Shown: piece by piece, positions 30,582-39,595 of the stretch
Layout of the letters: the number at the start of each line of letters is the position of its first letter
How positions within the stretch are numbered: position 1 is the stretch's first letter
Assembly: GCA_013112715.1 (NCBI GenBank)
Contig: JABFGB010000007.1
Location: 62,001-126,000 of the forward strand
Length of the DNA: 64,000 nucleotides
Reading direction: 5' to 3'
From: Chloroflexota bacterium
GTDB lineage: Bacteria > Chloroflexota > Anaerolineae > Aggregatilineales > J027
Position numbers and translations under genes: made by a program
The notes under the pieces: model-generated
Databases searched by the model: none
What the model was told of the DNA's origin: nothing
What the model saw: the letters and a program-made list of their open reading frames with translations, nothing else

Positions 30582-31868
30582 ATGATTATGGCACGGTCAT
30601 TTTTGGTAATTGGCAGCAGCGTTCTTTTATTGATGAGTGCCGCGTTGGTTTTTGCTCGGAAACATCCTTCCGAAGCACGTCTGGTCGCCCATTCGGATTT
30701 CTGGGACGGCAGCAGCGACATTCATCTCCGCATCCCCGGCACCGATTACGATGCCAATCTGACCCACCATCCGGCCCACGACACCCAACCCACATGGTCA
30801 CCGGATGGCAAATGGATCGCTTTTGTCTCGGATCGAGAAACAACACGCCCCGGCGGACATGCCCTCAACGCCATGTATGTGATGCGGCCTAATGGCAGCG
30901 CTTTACAAAAGGTCGGCTTATCTTCGCCTGCGACAGGAACGCGCGTGATTAGCTGGTCAGCCGACAGTCAATGGCTCTATTCGCGGTATATCACACGTGG
31001 TTGGTGGGATAGCTATGTGGTGCGCATTCAGGATGGCTATAGCGAAACCCTGCGGCATGACGCTACCTTTACCTTATATGCCGCATGGTCTCCTAACAAT
31101 GATCGGATTGCCTATCGCACTGGCATGGACGACGATCCTCTCATCTCGATTGGGCAGGCCATTCCCAATGGGGAAGGCGGGATAATGGAAACCCAAGTCC
31201 TGCTCAACAGCGAAGATTTTATAGATTATCTGGTATGGTCGCCGGATGGTCAGCAAATCGCCTTTATCAGTCACACGCGCTCCACCATCCAGACCTACAA
31301 ACTGCATCTTTTAACGGTTGGTGAACACGAAGCCCAATTGCTCTTCTCGAGTTCCCGCCCCTTTTTGGATGTCATTTGGACTGGGGATTCCATCAGTTTT
31401 CTGAATACTGATGCTCAGGCCGTCGCGCTTCACACCGTTTTGCCAGATACCCTTGTTGTTATGCCTTTGCCTATCCTCGCGCTACCCGGTCAATATGGCA
31501 GGTTGGCATGGTCAAATCGTCAGCAATCACTCGTCGTTGTGAACTTCAATCAGGGCCAAAACACCATCTATCGCTTAAATCTGGATGGCAGTGATCGGAA
31601 AACCCTTTACCAGAGTAACACCCCTATTCAGCGAGTTACATGGTCATCCGACGGGGAGTGGATTTTTTTCGGGACAGGCTATCGGGAACAAACTCAACTC
31701 TACCAGATGCGCCCCGATGGGAGTGACCTCACTTATCTGACTGATGTTGCCTTTGACTGGGATACTCCCCTTTCACCGACCATTGATAAAACATGGCAAA
31801 GCGGCCTCCTCATGGGCCTCAGTATCTTAATGGGCAGTTTGGCAATCCTGCGGTATCGTTTTAGGTGA
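30582..31868 (+). CDS. Membrane-anchored TolB-like beta-propeller protein
   Basis: 428 residues. An N-terminal hydrophobic segment (about 4-24) and a C-terminal one (about 404-423, LLMGLSILMGSLAILRY followed by a basic tail) suggest an extracytoplasmic propeller tethered at the C-terminus. In between are WD40-like/TolB blades with repeated WSPDG or WSSDG turns (TWSPDGKWIAFVSD, VWSPDGQQIAFIS, TWSSDGEWIFFG). The family resembles the two propellers at the end of the giant PKD protein immediately upstream, although a terminator separates them. It has no enzyme signature, so function is unknown; a protein-interaction or cell-surface role is plausible. ATG at 30588 is an alternative start. Confidence 0.75.
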   Translation: MIMARSFLVIGSSVLLLMSAALVFARKHPSEARLVAHSDFWDGSSDIHLRIPGTDYDANLTHHPAHDTQPTWSPDGKWIAFVSDRETTRPGGHALNAMYVMRPNGSALQKVGLSSPATGTRVISWSADSQWLYSRYITRGWWDSYVVRIQDGYSETLRHDATFTLYAAWSPNNDRIAYRTGMDDDPLISIGQAIPNGEGGIMETQVLLNSEDFIDYLVWSPDGQQIAFISHTRSTIQTYKLHLLTVGEHEAQLLFSSSRPFLDVIWTGDSISFLNTDAQAVALHTVLPDTLVVMPLPILALPGQYGRLAWSNRQQSLVVVNFNQGQNTIYRLNLDGSDRKTLYQSNTPIQRVTWSSDGEWIFFGTGYREQTQLYQMRPDGSDLTYLTDVAFDWDTPLSPTIDKTWQSGLLMGLSILMGSLAILRYRFR

Positions 31869-31905
31869 GCTAGAAAATTAGGTGCGAGGTCAAAAATAAA
31901 CGCTT

Positions 31906-32316
31906 ATGAAACGCATTGGAAGTTGTGCGATTACTACCCCCGACGATGTGGATACACTGCAATTTGACTGGGGTATTATCCACATGTTGAGTGAAGAACG
32001 GGTCACCGGGGCGACGAGTTTTAGCTTCGGGCGTGTCTTGTTACAACCGGGGCAGGGGCATATCCGCCATAACCACCCACTGGCCGACGAAATTATTTAT
32101 GTAGTGTCGGGCGAAGCCGATCAAATGTTAAACGATCAACCCCCGGTTCGCATCAAATCCGGCGATTGCATCTGGATTCCAAAAGGGGTCTTTCATTCCA
32201 CCATCAATCGCGCCGAGCAACCGATTGAATTGATTGTAGTTTATGCCCCTGCTGGTTCGGAACAAGCTTTACGTCAAGACCCAACGGTCAAAATTACCCC
32301 CGCCAAAAACAAATAA
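31906..32316 (+). CDS. Cupin-domain protein
   Basis: 136 residues forming a single cupin barrel. Motif 1 is visible as GQGHIRHNHPLADEIIYVVSG (about 46-66) with two metal-type His and a Glu. Motif 2 is seen as GDCIWIPKGVFHSTIN, with the third His. The full set of metal ligands suggests an active isomerase, dioxygenase or binding protein, but the substrate cannot be read from the sequence. It lies 37 bases after the propeller gene and is followed by a terminator. It may belong with the sugar cluster downstream in function, but not in transcript. Confidence 0.8.
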   Translation: MKRIGSCAITTPDDVDTLQFDWGIIHMLSEERVTGATSFSFGRVLLQPGQGHIRHNHPLADEIIYVVSGEADQMLNDQPPVRIKSGDCIWIPKGVFHSTINRAEQPIELIVVYAPAGSEQALRQDPTVKITPAKNK

Positions 32317-32340
32317 TCTTTCCTAAAAAAGTAAAGCGGA

Positions 32341-32375
32341 CAAAGGACGAGCAAGCGCTCGCCCTTTTGTTTTCT
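32341..32375 (+). terminator. Rho-independent terminator after the cupin gene
   Basis: A GC-rich hairpin, CGAGC and GCTCG arms extended by AAAGG and CCTTTT with one mismatch, ends in TTTTGTTTTCTT. It isolates the catabolic cluster downstream from the surface-protein region. Confidence 0.7.
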
Positions 32376-32456
32376 TAAAAAACTTTGGTTTCGATCACTT
32401 TTTTCATAACTTACTTTAAAAAATGAAATAAGTTCCGACAAAATTTTCTAATCTTT

Positions 32457-32477
32457 TTAGTTGCATAAAGCAACTAA
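32457..32477. promoter_or_regulatory. 21-bp perfect palindrome, candidate ROK operator
   Basis: Eight-base arms TTAGTTGC and GCAACTAA are separated by ATAAA. It lies 67 bases upstream of the ROK regulator gene and covers the -35 box of the candidate promoter. A perfect palindrome with an AT-rich centre is the usual form of a ROK-family operator, so autoregulation and control of the downstream operon are likely. Confidence 0.65.
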
Positions 32478-32489
32478 TGATGGTATGAT
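32461..32489 (+). promoter_or_regulatory. Candidate sigma-70 promoter of the catabolic cluster
   Basis: TTGCAT at 32461-32466 and TATGAT at 32484-32489 are spaced by exactly 17 bases, matching 4/6 and 5/6 consensus positions. The -35 is inside the palindrome at 32457-32477, so a bound repressor would block RNA polymerase. Confidence 0.5.
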
Positions 32490-32543
32490 TATTTGTATAA
32501 GATGTACATTGACAGGTATATCACAAGCTAGAGTTTTTAATTT

Positions 32544-33887
32544 TTGTGTTTGGGAACTTATTTTCCTTTGAAAAATTCATCTCTCCCTTCTGCGCTTAAT
32601 GATCAGCAGCAGGTTCATGGCACATTACCTCTCAAACTTTCTGTGCCACAAACCAAAGCTGTTGAAATCATTCGTCAGGTTGGTACCCTCTCTCGTACCG
32701 AACTAGCGGATAGTATTGGCTGTTCTCGTTCCCAAATCACCTCCGTTGTTGGTAGCCTAATTGAACTTGGTATTCTTCACGAAATAGGTGACGGCAAATC
32801 CAGTGGAGGCCGCCGACCGCGCGTTCTTAGCTTCAATGCAGATTTTGGGTATGTAGTAGGGGTTGACCTCGGCGCGACCAGCCTTGATATAGCGCTCGCC
32901 AATTTTGAGGGCCTAGTGATAGACCGCCAATACGTGGTCGTTGATGTACGCGACGGCCCAGATATGGTGCTAGGCATCATTTGCAAACTGGTGTTAGAGC
33001 AAATTGAGCGTCACCATATTCCCTTAGAAAAAATCTGTGCTTTTGGCATCGGCGTACCCGGCCCAGTCGAGTTTTCGACGGGCTTGTTGATTGCACCGCC
33101 CATTATGCCCGGTTGGGAAGCCTATCCCATCAGCGACTTTATCCACAAAACCTTTCCAAGTGCGCTGGTCATTGTGGACAACGATGTCAATGTCATGGCG
33201 CTTGGTGAATTACGGGCGGGGGCAGGCACAAATGAACGCAATTTCCTATTCATCAAAGTCGGCACAGGCATTGGGTGTGGGATTGTTTGTAACGGTGCAA
33301 TTTATCGCGGCGCTGATGGGTGTGCCGGGGACATCGGGCATATCTGTGTTGACCAAAACGGTCCGACCTGTCACTGTGGCAATATCGGCTGTCTAGAGGC
33401 AATGGCGGCTGGCCCTGCGATTGCGGCCCGTGCCATCTTAGCCGTGCGTGATCAAAAAAGCGCTATTCTTGCCCGCCACCTTGAAGCCCAAAACGGAATT
33501 TTAACCGCCGAAGATGTCAGCATGGCAGGCTCACAAGGCGACCCTGTTGCGAACGAAATTATCCGCGAAAGTGGACGCATGATCGGTGAAGTGTTGGCAA
33601 GCCTCGTCAATTTCTTCAACCCCAGCCTAATCCTGATTGGAGGTGGGGTCAGTCGCATTGGGCCGCAATTTTTGGCTTCGATTCGGCGCGGTGTGTTACA
33701 TCGCTCGCTGGCCCTATCAACACGCTACCTACGGATTGATACCTCACCGATGGGGTCAGACGCAGGCATTGTCGGGGCGATTATGCTGGCCCTTGACCAC
33801 ATCTTCACCTATGAAGGGCAAGAACTCCCAACATTTTTGAAATCTTCAGTGGGTCAAAGCACCCATCCTTGGAAAACATTCGGTTGA
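32544..33887 (+). CDS. ROK-family transcriptional repressor
   Basis: 447 residues at most. An N-terminal winged helix-turn-helix (about 38-90, [20 protein letters not shown]) precedes a ROK sugar-kinase-like domain. The phosphate loop [13 protein letters not shown], the central [12 protein letters not shown] segment, and the zinc-binding signature [19 protein letters not shown] are present. Such proteins bind a sugar or sugar phosphate and leave DNA. The frame lacks an early ATG; TTG at 32544 is the longest start and TTG at 32568 an alternative, so the true N-terminus is uncertain. The gene leads the ABC importer operon, with 86 bases before the binding-protein gene, and sits behind the palindrome at 32457. 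Confidence 0.87.
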   Translation: MCLGTYFPLKNSSLPSALNDQQQVHGTLPLKLSVPQTKAVEIIRQVGTLSRTELADSIGCSRSQITSVVGSLIELGILHEIGDGKSSGGRRPRVLSFNADFGYVVGVDLGATSLDIALANFEGLVIDRQYVVVDVRDGPDMVLGIICKLVLEQIERHHIPLEKICAFGIGVPGPVEFSTGLLIAPPIMPGWEAYPISDFIHKTFPSALVIVDNDVNVMALGELRAGAGTNERNFLFIKVGTGIGCGIVCNGAIYRGADGCAGDIGHICVDQNGPTCHCGNIGCLEAMAAGPAIAARAILAVRDQKSAILARHLEAQNGILTAEDVSMAGSQGDPVANEIIRESGRMIGEVLASLVNFFNPSLILIGGGVSRIGPQFLASIRRGVLHRSLALSTRYLRIDTSPMGSDAGIVGAIMLALDHIFTYEGQELPTFLKSSVGQSTHPWKTFG

Positions 33888-33973
33888 GTCGAAGAAGGAG
33901 GCCATATCGAGCAATACCTGTTCACAAAGTTATCACTACAAAAGCAGAGTAGAAGCGAGTTTGGGAGAAAAAT

Positions 33974-35323
33974 ATGTTAAAGAAAACCTTCTCAGTATTG
34001 GTGCTGATTGCACTACTCAGCATTGCCTTCACCAGCAATTTTGCCGCTACCCCCCGTCCTGTCCAAGCGCAAGGTGTTAGTGAACTAACGATTTGGTGGG
34101 CCGAGTGGGACCCCGCCAACTATCTGCAACAAATCGGCAACGAATATGAAGCCGAAACTGGTATAAAAGTCACCGTCGTACAGGAGCCTTGGGCCAGCTA
34201 TTACAACAAAGTAGGGGCCGAATGGGCGGTGCAAGGTGACTCCTTTGATATGGTCGTTGGTGACAGCCAATGGGTAGGTCAAGCGGTTGAAGCAGGCCAC
34301 TATGTTGACCTCACCGAATTCCTCAATAGCAATGGCATTACCGAAACGGTAACACCGGCCACCCTGCAATATTACGGTGAGTATCCACAAGGCTCTGGCA
34401 CCTACTATGCCTACCCAACCGAAGGTGATGCCAATGGTTGGGCGTATCGCAAAGACCTGTTTGAAGACCCCGACAACATGGCTGCCTTTGAAGCCGAATA
34501 CGGTTATCCGCTGGCTATTCCCGAAACATGGGAACAACTACGCGACATTGCCAAATTCTTTACCCGGCCTGATGACGGTCTGTATGGGGTTGGCATTTAT
34601 ACGCAGGTGGACTATGACGCCATTACGATGGGTTTTGAAAATATCATGTTCAGCTATGGCGCGGACTGGAAAGATGCCGACAATAATGTGTTGGGCGTGA
34701 TCAATTCACCCGAAGCCGTAGCCGCCCTCGAACTCTATGGTGAGCTTTACGATTATGCCCCACCCGGCACCGACAATGCCTTCTTTGCCGAAATGAACAA
34801 TGTGTTCATCAATGGGCAGGCCGCGATGATTATGAATTACTTCGCGTTCTTCCCGTCACTGGACAACCCCGATATTAACCCCTATCGGGATTCGACTGGC
34901 TACTTCGCAATGCCCGCTGGCCCGACGGGTGAGCGTTTTGCTGCGCTCGGCGGTCAGGGAATCAGCGTCAATAGCTATATCAGCGACGAACGCAAGCAGG
35001 CCTCGCTGGACTTCATTAAGTGGTTCGCCACCCCCGAAGTACAGGCACGTTGGGCCGCTGTCGGTGGGTACACCTGCAATATCGAAGTGCTCGAATCCGA
35101 AGCATTCCTGACCCAGACCCCCTACAACGCCGCGTTTGCCGAAACGATGACGTTCGTAAAGGACTTCTGGAATATCCCGCAATTTGGGTTGCTGCTCGAA
35201 CCCGCTCAACGCTACCTCCATGCCTATGTGGTTGGGGGTGAAGGCACGGCCCAAGAAGCGCTCGACGGGATGGCCTTTGAGATGGATGAAATTCTCATTG
35301 CCGAGGGTGTCATTTCCGAGTAG
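33974..35323 (+). CDS. Carbohydrate ABC transporter substrate-binding protein
   Basis: 449 residues of solute-binding family 1. A Sec signal peptide (1-33, ending about VQAQ) has no lipobox cysteine. The mature protein begins with ELTIWWAEWDPANYL, the usual first beta strand. It would capture a sugar or polyol outside the membrane for the two permeases that follow. Many aromatic residues (Trp, Tyr) in the sequence fit carbohydrate stacking. A GGGAG is seen nine bases before the ATG. A stable hairpin follows its stop codon, consistent with the need for more binding protein than permease. The substrate cannot be assigned. Confidence 0.9.
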   Translation: MLKKTFSVLVLIALLSIAFTSNFAATPRPVQAQGVSELTIWWAEWDPANYLQQIGNEYEAETGIKVTVVQEPWASYYNKVGAEWAVQGDSFDMVVGDSQWVGQAVEAGHYVDLTEFLNSNGITETVTPATLQYYGEYPQGSGTYYAYPTEGDANGWAYRKDLFEDPDNMAAFEAEYGYPLAIPETWEQLRDIAKFFTRPDDGLYGVGIYTQVDYDAITMGFENIMFSYGADWKDADNNVLGVINSPEAVAALELYGELYDYAPPGTDNAFFAEMNNVFINGQAAMIMNYFAFFPSLDNPDINPYRDSTGYFAMPAGPTGERFAALGGQGISVNSYISDERKQASLDFIKWFATPEVQARWAAVGGYTCNIEVLESEAFLTQTPYNAAFAETMTFVKDFWNIPQFGLLLEPAQRYLHAYVVGGEGTAQEALDGMAFEMDEILIAEGVISE

Positions 35324-35343
35324 TAAACCGTTGTTCTACTTTT

Positions 35344-35370
35344 CAGGGGTGAGTCATGGACTCACCTCTG
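35344..35370 (+). promoter_or_regulatory. Intercistronic stem-loop after the binding-protein gene
   Basis: A 12-bp stem (CAGGGGTGAGTC with GACTCACCTCTG, one G-U pair) around a three-base loop, without a T-run. It is too strong to be chance and does not look like a terminator. Such hairpins after the binding-protein gene commonly protect the upstream message from 3' exonucleases. Confidence 0.7.
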
Positions 35371-35467
35371 ATGAGGACTGCCATGCCTGTAATTTAGCCG
35401 AGTTGGTGAGGTTCAGGCGGATGCGTATTCGCAGCACAACCATATCAGGTCGCTAAAAGGATTTCTC

Positions 35468-36400
35468 ATGTCAAGTTACAGCCATCCCGCCAGACGACGA
35501 CACTTAGGGGACAAAAGACTGATTCAGATGTTTATCATCCCAACAGTCGTATTGTTGATCTTAATGAATGTTTTTCCGCTTATTTACAGTCTCTATTTAA
35601 GTTTTACCGAATATTCCGCCATTAACCCCACGCCACCCAAATGGGTTGGACTCGATAATTACAAAAAAGTGCTGTCCGACAACTTATATTGGCACAATTT
35701 TGCGGTCACAGGCCGTTATGCCCTGATTTCTGTGTCCTTACAAATGATTGTGGGATTCGGCCTCGCCATGCTGCTCAAAGAAAAATTCAAGGGTAGTGGT
35801 TTATTAACAACCCTGATTCTGGTTCCCATGATGCTTTCCCCCGCAGTCGTAGGAGCATTTTGGAAGAATATATTTAACCCCTCTTTTGGGATTTTCGATC
35901 AGTTCTTGGGCTACTCCGACCCAAACACCGCACCCGAATGGTTAGGCGACCCCGATTTGGCACTATGGGCGGTGGTGATTGTGGATGTGTGGATGTGGAG
36001 TCCCTTTGTGATGCTGCTATCCCTCGCAGGCTTGAGCGCGATTCCAGATTATCTGTATGAAGCCGCTGCGATTGACCGCGCCAGTGCATGGTTTCAATTC
36101 CGCCGCATTACTCTGCCCCAAGTCATGCCCCTCCTCCTGATTGCTGTGTTGTTCCGTACTATCGAGGCATTTAAGCAATTTGACCTTGTGATGGGCTTAA
36201 CTGGGGGCGGCCCAAGCCTGTTACAAGGCACACAAGCGGTTAATGTGACCGAAACGGTATCGGTGAAATTGTTCCGTTTGGCAATGCCTCCGCAGGCACA
36301 AACGGGCCTCTCAAGCGCGATGGCCTATGTGGTGTTGATTATTATCATTGCCATCAGCAATCTCTATATTCGCGCATTAAACAAAGTACGGGAGGGCTAA
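35468..36400 (+). CDS. Carbohydrate ABC transporter permease (MalF/UgpA type)
   Basis: 310 residues with six predicted membrane segments, the first at about 20-42 (IIPTVVLLILMNVFPLIYSL). The EAA loop that docks on the ATPase reads EAAAIDRASAWFQFRRITLP (about 198-217). It forms the translocation pore with the next gene's product. An AAAGGA lies upstream of the ATG. Three bases separate it from the second permease, whose ribosome site GGGAGGG lies inside the end of this gene. Confidence 0.92.
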   Translation: MSSYSHPARRRHLGDKRLIQMFIIPTVVLLILMNVFPLIYSLYLSFTEYSAINPTPPKWVGLDNYKKVLSDNLYWHNFAVTGRYALISVSLQMIVGFGLAMLLKEKFKGSGLLTTLILVPMMLSPAVVGAFWKNIFNPSFGIFDQFLGYSDPNTAPEWLGDPDLALWAVVIVDVWMWSPFVMLLSLAGLSAIPDYLYEAAAIDRASAWFQFRRITLPQVMPLLLIAVLFRTIEAFKQFDLVMGLTGGGPSLLQGTQAVNVTETVSVKLFRLAMPPQAQTGLSSAMAYVVLIIIIAISNLYIRALNKVREG

Positions 36401-36403
36401 CCA

Positions 36404-37402
36404 ATGGCAACTCGCGCTTCTGCCCCAAGTGCGCCCGTCACAATTTCGACTCGCGTAGATAAGGTCGGGCTACGGCCAAAAGTGACCCGCGCCATCCGTG
36501 CTTTTGTGGTGGTCATTTTGACAGTGCTCATCCTGCTGCCGGTGGTTTGGATGGTCATGACCTCCTTAAAATCACCAAGCGATGTCGTCGCCGTACCCCC
36601 CAAAATCATTTTTGAGCCTTCCATTGAAAGTTTCATTTTCTTGGTGACAGAGCGGGTACAGTTCCCTACACGCCAAGAGGCCGATGAATTTCGTGCCCGC
36701 GATGATTTGAAGTGGTATGAAAAAAAGGTCGCCGAACGGGGTCAAAAAATCACCCGCGTTGGCGATTTCCCCAAGCAGCTACGCAATTCATTTATCATTG
36801 CCGGGACTTCGACCATTTTCTCGGTGCTGTTTGGCGTACTGTCGGCCTATGCTTTCAGCCGCTTCAAAATCCCCGGTGAAGGCGACCTGTTATTTTTCAT
36901 TCTCAGCACCCGTATGCTGCCACCTGTCGCCGTGACCATTCCGATTTTCTTGATGTACCGCGAACTTGGGCTTGATAACACCTATTTTGGGTTGATCTTG
37001 CTCTATACCACCTTCAATTTGTCGTTTTCGGTGTGGCTGCTGAAGGGCTTCATTGATGAAATTCCCAAAGAATACGAAGAGGCCGCGTTGGTAGATGGCT
37101 ATACCCGGTTGCAGGCATTCCGTAAGGTGGTTCTGCCCCAAGCCGTGACAGGCATCGCCGCCACCACCGTGTTCTGTTTTATCTTTGCATGGAACGAATA
37201 TGCGTTTGCTGCCATGCTCACCAGCGATGCCACCCGCACCGCGCCGCCTAGCATCCCTTCGATTCAAGGCGTGGGTCGTATTGAGTGGGAAACGATTGCT
37301 GCCGCGTCGTTGGTTTTCTTATTGCCAGTCGTGATCGTAACCTTCGCCCTTCGCAAGCATCTTCTTCGTGGGGTGACGTTTGGGGCGATTCGTAAAGGAT
37401 AG
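36404..37402 (+). CDS. Carbohydrate ABC transporter permease (MalG/UgpE type)
   Basis: 332 residues. The EAA motif EEAALVDGYTRLQAFRKVVL is at about 226-245. Between membrane segments 1 and 2 there is a charged, mostly hydrophilic insert of roughly 60 residues (about 65-125, including TRQEADEFRARDDLKWYEKK). This makes the protein longer than typical MalG-type permeases; similar inserts occur in permeases of polyol and glycerol importers. It pairs with the preceding permease. The ATPase gene begins 17 bases after its stop. Confidence 0.9.
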   Translation: MATRASAPSAPVTISTRVDKVGLRPKVTRAIRAFVVVILTVLILLPVVWMVMTSLKSPSDVVAVPPKIIFEPSIESFIFLVTERVQFPTRQEADEFRARDDLKWYEKKVAERGQKITRVGDFPKQLRNSFIIAGTSTIFSVLFGVLSAYAFSRFKIPGEGDLLFFILSTRMLPPVAVTIPIFLMYRELGLDNTYFGLILLYTTFNLSFSVWLLKGFIDEIPKEYEEAALVDGYTRLQAFRKVVLPQAVTGIAATTVFCFIFAWNEYAFAAMLTSDATRTAPPSIPSIQGVGRIEWETIAAASLVFLLPVVIVTFALRKHLLRGVTFGAIRKG

Positions 37403-37418
37403 GCGGTTTAGAGTACCG

Positions 37419-38513
37419 ATGGCAACAATTGAACTCATTAATGTCGAGAAAAAATTCGGCCCCAGCTACGCGGTCAAGCCGATGAATATGACCATCCACA
37501 GCGGTGAATTTGTGGTGCTGCTTGGGCCATCCGGCTGTGGCAAAACCACCACCCTACGCATGATCTCTGGCCTAGAGGCTGTGACCGATGGGCAGATTTT
37601 ATTCGATGGCAAAGATGTCACATGGCTGCATCCCAGTGATCGTGACATTGCCTTTGTATTCCAATTTTTTGCGCTCTATTCGCATATGACCGCCCGCGAG
37701 AATATCGCCTTCCCACTTCAGGCACAGGGCGAACCACGCGACAGTATCCGCAAGCGGGTGGAAGAAGTCGCCAAAATGCTGCGGATTGAGCATCTGATGA
37801 ACGCACGTCCCGGCGGCCTGAGTGGGGGCGATCAACAGCGGGTTGCTTTGGCACGAGCGTTGGTGCGTCGTCCGGCGGCCTTCTTGATGGATGAGCCGCT
37901 AGGGGCGCTGGATGCTGAATTCCGTGAATCCATGCGGGCTGAAATCAAGCGCCTACACATTGAACAAAATGCCACTACCGTCTACGTCACCCATGACCAA
38001 ATCGAAGCGATGGCAATGGGAGATCGAGTTGTTGTGATGTCGGCAGCCGTTGTCCAGCAAAACGGCACCCCAGCCGAGGTCTATCATGACCCCGCCAATC
38101 TATTTGTCGCCAAGTTTATTGGCAGCCCCGGCATGAATTTGATTCAGGGGCATTACGCCGATGGCAGGGTCGCCTTACCCGGTGACAATCGCTACGACGT
38201 CCCCGCCGATTGGCACACGACCATTCATGAAGCCATTGGTCGGGATGGGGACATCATTTTAGGCTTCCGACCTGAAGCGGCCCATATCAGCGCGAGTGGC
38301 CCTATCGCCACAACCGTCTATACCACCGATCTGCACGGCAGTTATACCATGCTGCATCTAGAGATAGACCGGGACACGATTGTGGATGTCCGTGCCGGAC
38401 GCGGGACGAATTACCCAATTGGTACACCTGCCCGCTTCGACCTCGACCCCGCAATGGTGCGATTTTTTGACCCCAAGACTGAGATGGCTATCCGCAAAGG
38501 GGGCAATCCATGA
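37419..38513 (+). CDS. ABC transporter ATPase 1 (UgpC/MsmX family)
   Basis: 364 residues from the ATG at 37419; a TTG-started extension to 37380 overlaps the permease and is not supported. Walker A GPSGCGKTT (36-44), signature LSGGDQQRV, Walker B LMDEPLGALDAE and the switch His in YVTHDQIEAM are intact, followed by the C-terminal TOBE-like regulatory domain. The Q-loop region reads FQFFALYSHMT, differing from the common FQ(S/N)YALYPHMT. It overlaps the second ATPase gene by four bases. Two different ATPases suggest a heterodimeric motor, as in the GlpS/GlpT glycerol importer of rhizobia. Confidence 0.92.
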   Translation: MATIELINVEKKFGPSYAVKPMNMTIHSGEFVVLLGPSGCGKTTTLRMISGLEAVTDGQILFDGKDVTWLHPSDRDIAFVFQFFALYSHMTARENIAFPLQAQGEPRDSIRKRVEEVAKMLRIEHLMNARPGGLSGGDQQRVALARALVRRPAAFLMDEPLGALDAEFRESMRAEIKRLHIEQNATTVYVTHDQIEAMAMGDRVVVMSAAVVQQNGTPAEVYHDPANLFVAKFIGSPGMNLIQGHYADGRVALPGDNRYDVPADWHTTIHEAIGRDGDIILGFRPEAAHISASGPIATTVYTTDLHGSYTMLHLEIDRDTIVDVRAGRGTNYPIGTPARFDLDPAMVRFFDPKTEMAIRKGGNP

Positions 38514-39580
38514 GCAGTATCACCCTTCAAAACATTACCAAACGCTTTGGTGAAAAAACCGCCCTCAACGATTTGTCGCTGACCATCCAAGACCAAGAGT
38601 TCTTTGTCTTGTTGGGGCCGACAGGTGCGGGCAAAACCACCACTCTGCGTGTGATTGCGGGCCTCGAAAAACAAGATGCCGGGGATGTCCTGTTTGATGG
38701 TAATTCAATGCTAGGAGCAGTGCCAGCGGAACGAGATGTAGCCTTCGTGTTCCAACAGTATTCGCTTTATCCCAATATGAGCGTATTCGACAATCTCGCT
38801 TTTCCGCTACGTTCACCCCTTCGCAAACTGCCCAAAGGTGAAATTGAGCGTCGGGTCAAAACAGCGGCGGAAACATTGCGGATTACCCATCTGTTGGAAC
38901 GCAAAACGGCCAAGCTTTCCGGCGGTGAAATGCAGCGTGTCTCCATTGGACGGGCCATCGTGCGCGAACCACGTGTTTATCTGATGGACGAACCCCTATC
39001 CAACCTTGATGCCAAACTGCGCGAGGCCCTGCGTATTGAATTGGTACATCTACAAAAAACGCAGGGTAGCACCACCGTATTTGTAACCCATGACCAGATC
39101 GAGGCCCTAACGATGGCCCAACGCATCGCCGTCCTAGATGAGGGGCATATCCTTCAAATCGGGACACCACACGAAATTTACGATGCCCCCGCCACTACCT
39201 TTGTCGCCACATTGGTCGGCACGCCGCGCATTAATCTCATGCAGGCCAGCCGCCAAGATGGACGCATTTTTGTCAAAGACAGCAGTGTGCGACTGCCTCC
39301 ACCGACGGGGATGGATCTTCCGTCGGATTTCTTGTTGGGAGTGCGTCCTGAAGATGTCCGACCCACTAGTGATGGGGAATTTTCCGGCAAGGTCGTGTTG
39401 ACCGAACCGCTTGGCGTCGAGACGATTGTCCACATTCGATCCGGTGAAAATATCCTCACCAGTCTCGTCCCCGGCATTACACCAATAGGGGTCGGGGATG
39501 AGATACGATTCGATATTGTGCGTGAACGGTTACATTACTTTCAGCCGGGTGGCAAGCGCATTGTGGCTGCCTCGGCCTAG
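38510..39580 (+). CDS. ABC transporter ATPase 2 (UgpC/MsmX family)
   Basis: 356 residues. Walker A GPTGAGKTT, signature LSGGEMQRVSIGRAI, Walker B LMDEPLSNLDAK, switch His in FVTHDQIEAL, then a regulatory TOBE domain. The Q-loop reads VFQQYSLYPNMS. It is clearly a paralogue rather than a recent duplicate of the preceding gene. Both have complete catalytic motifs, so both sites of a heterodimer could hydrolyse ATP. ATGA overlap with the upstream gene implies coupled translation. Confidence 0.92.
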   Translation: MSSITLQNITKRFGEKTALNDLSLTIQDQEFFVLLGPTGAGKTTTLRVIAGLEKQDAGDVLFDGNSMLGAVPAERDVAFVFQQYSLYPNMSVFDNLAFPLRSPLRKLPKGEIERRVKTAAETLRITHLLERKTAKLSGGEMQRVSIGRAIVREPRVYLMDEPLSNLDAKLREALRIELVHLQKTQGSTTVFVTHDQIEALTMAQRIAVLDEGHILQIGTPHEIYDAPATTFVATLVGTPRINLMQASRQDGRIFVKDSSVRLPPPTGMDLPSDFLLGVRPEDVRPTSDGEFSGKVVLTEPLGVETIVHIRSGENILTSLVPGITPIGVGDEIRFDIVRERLHYFQPGGKRIVAASA

Positions 39581-39595
39581 AAGGGAGAAATCGCC

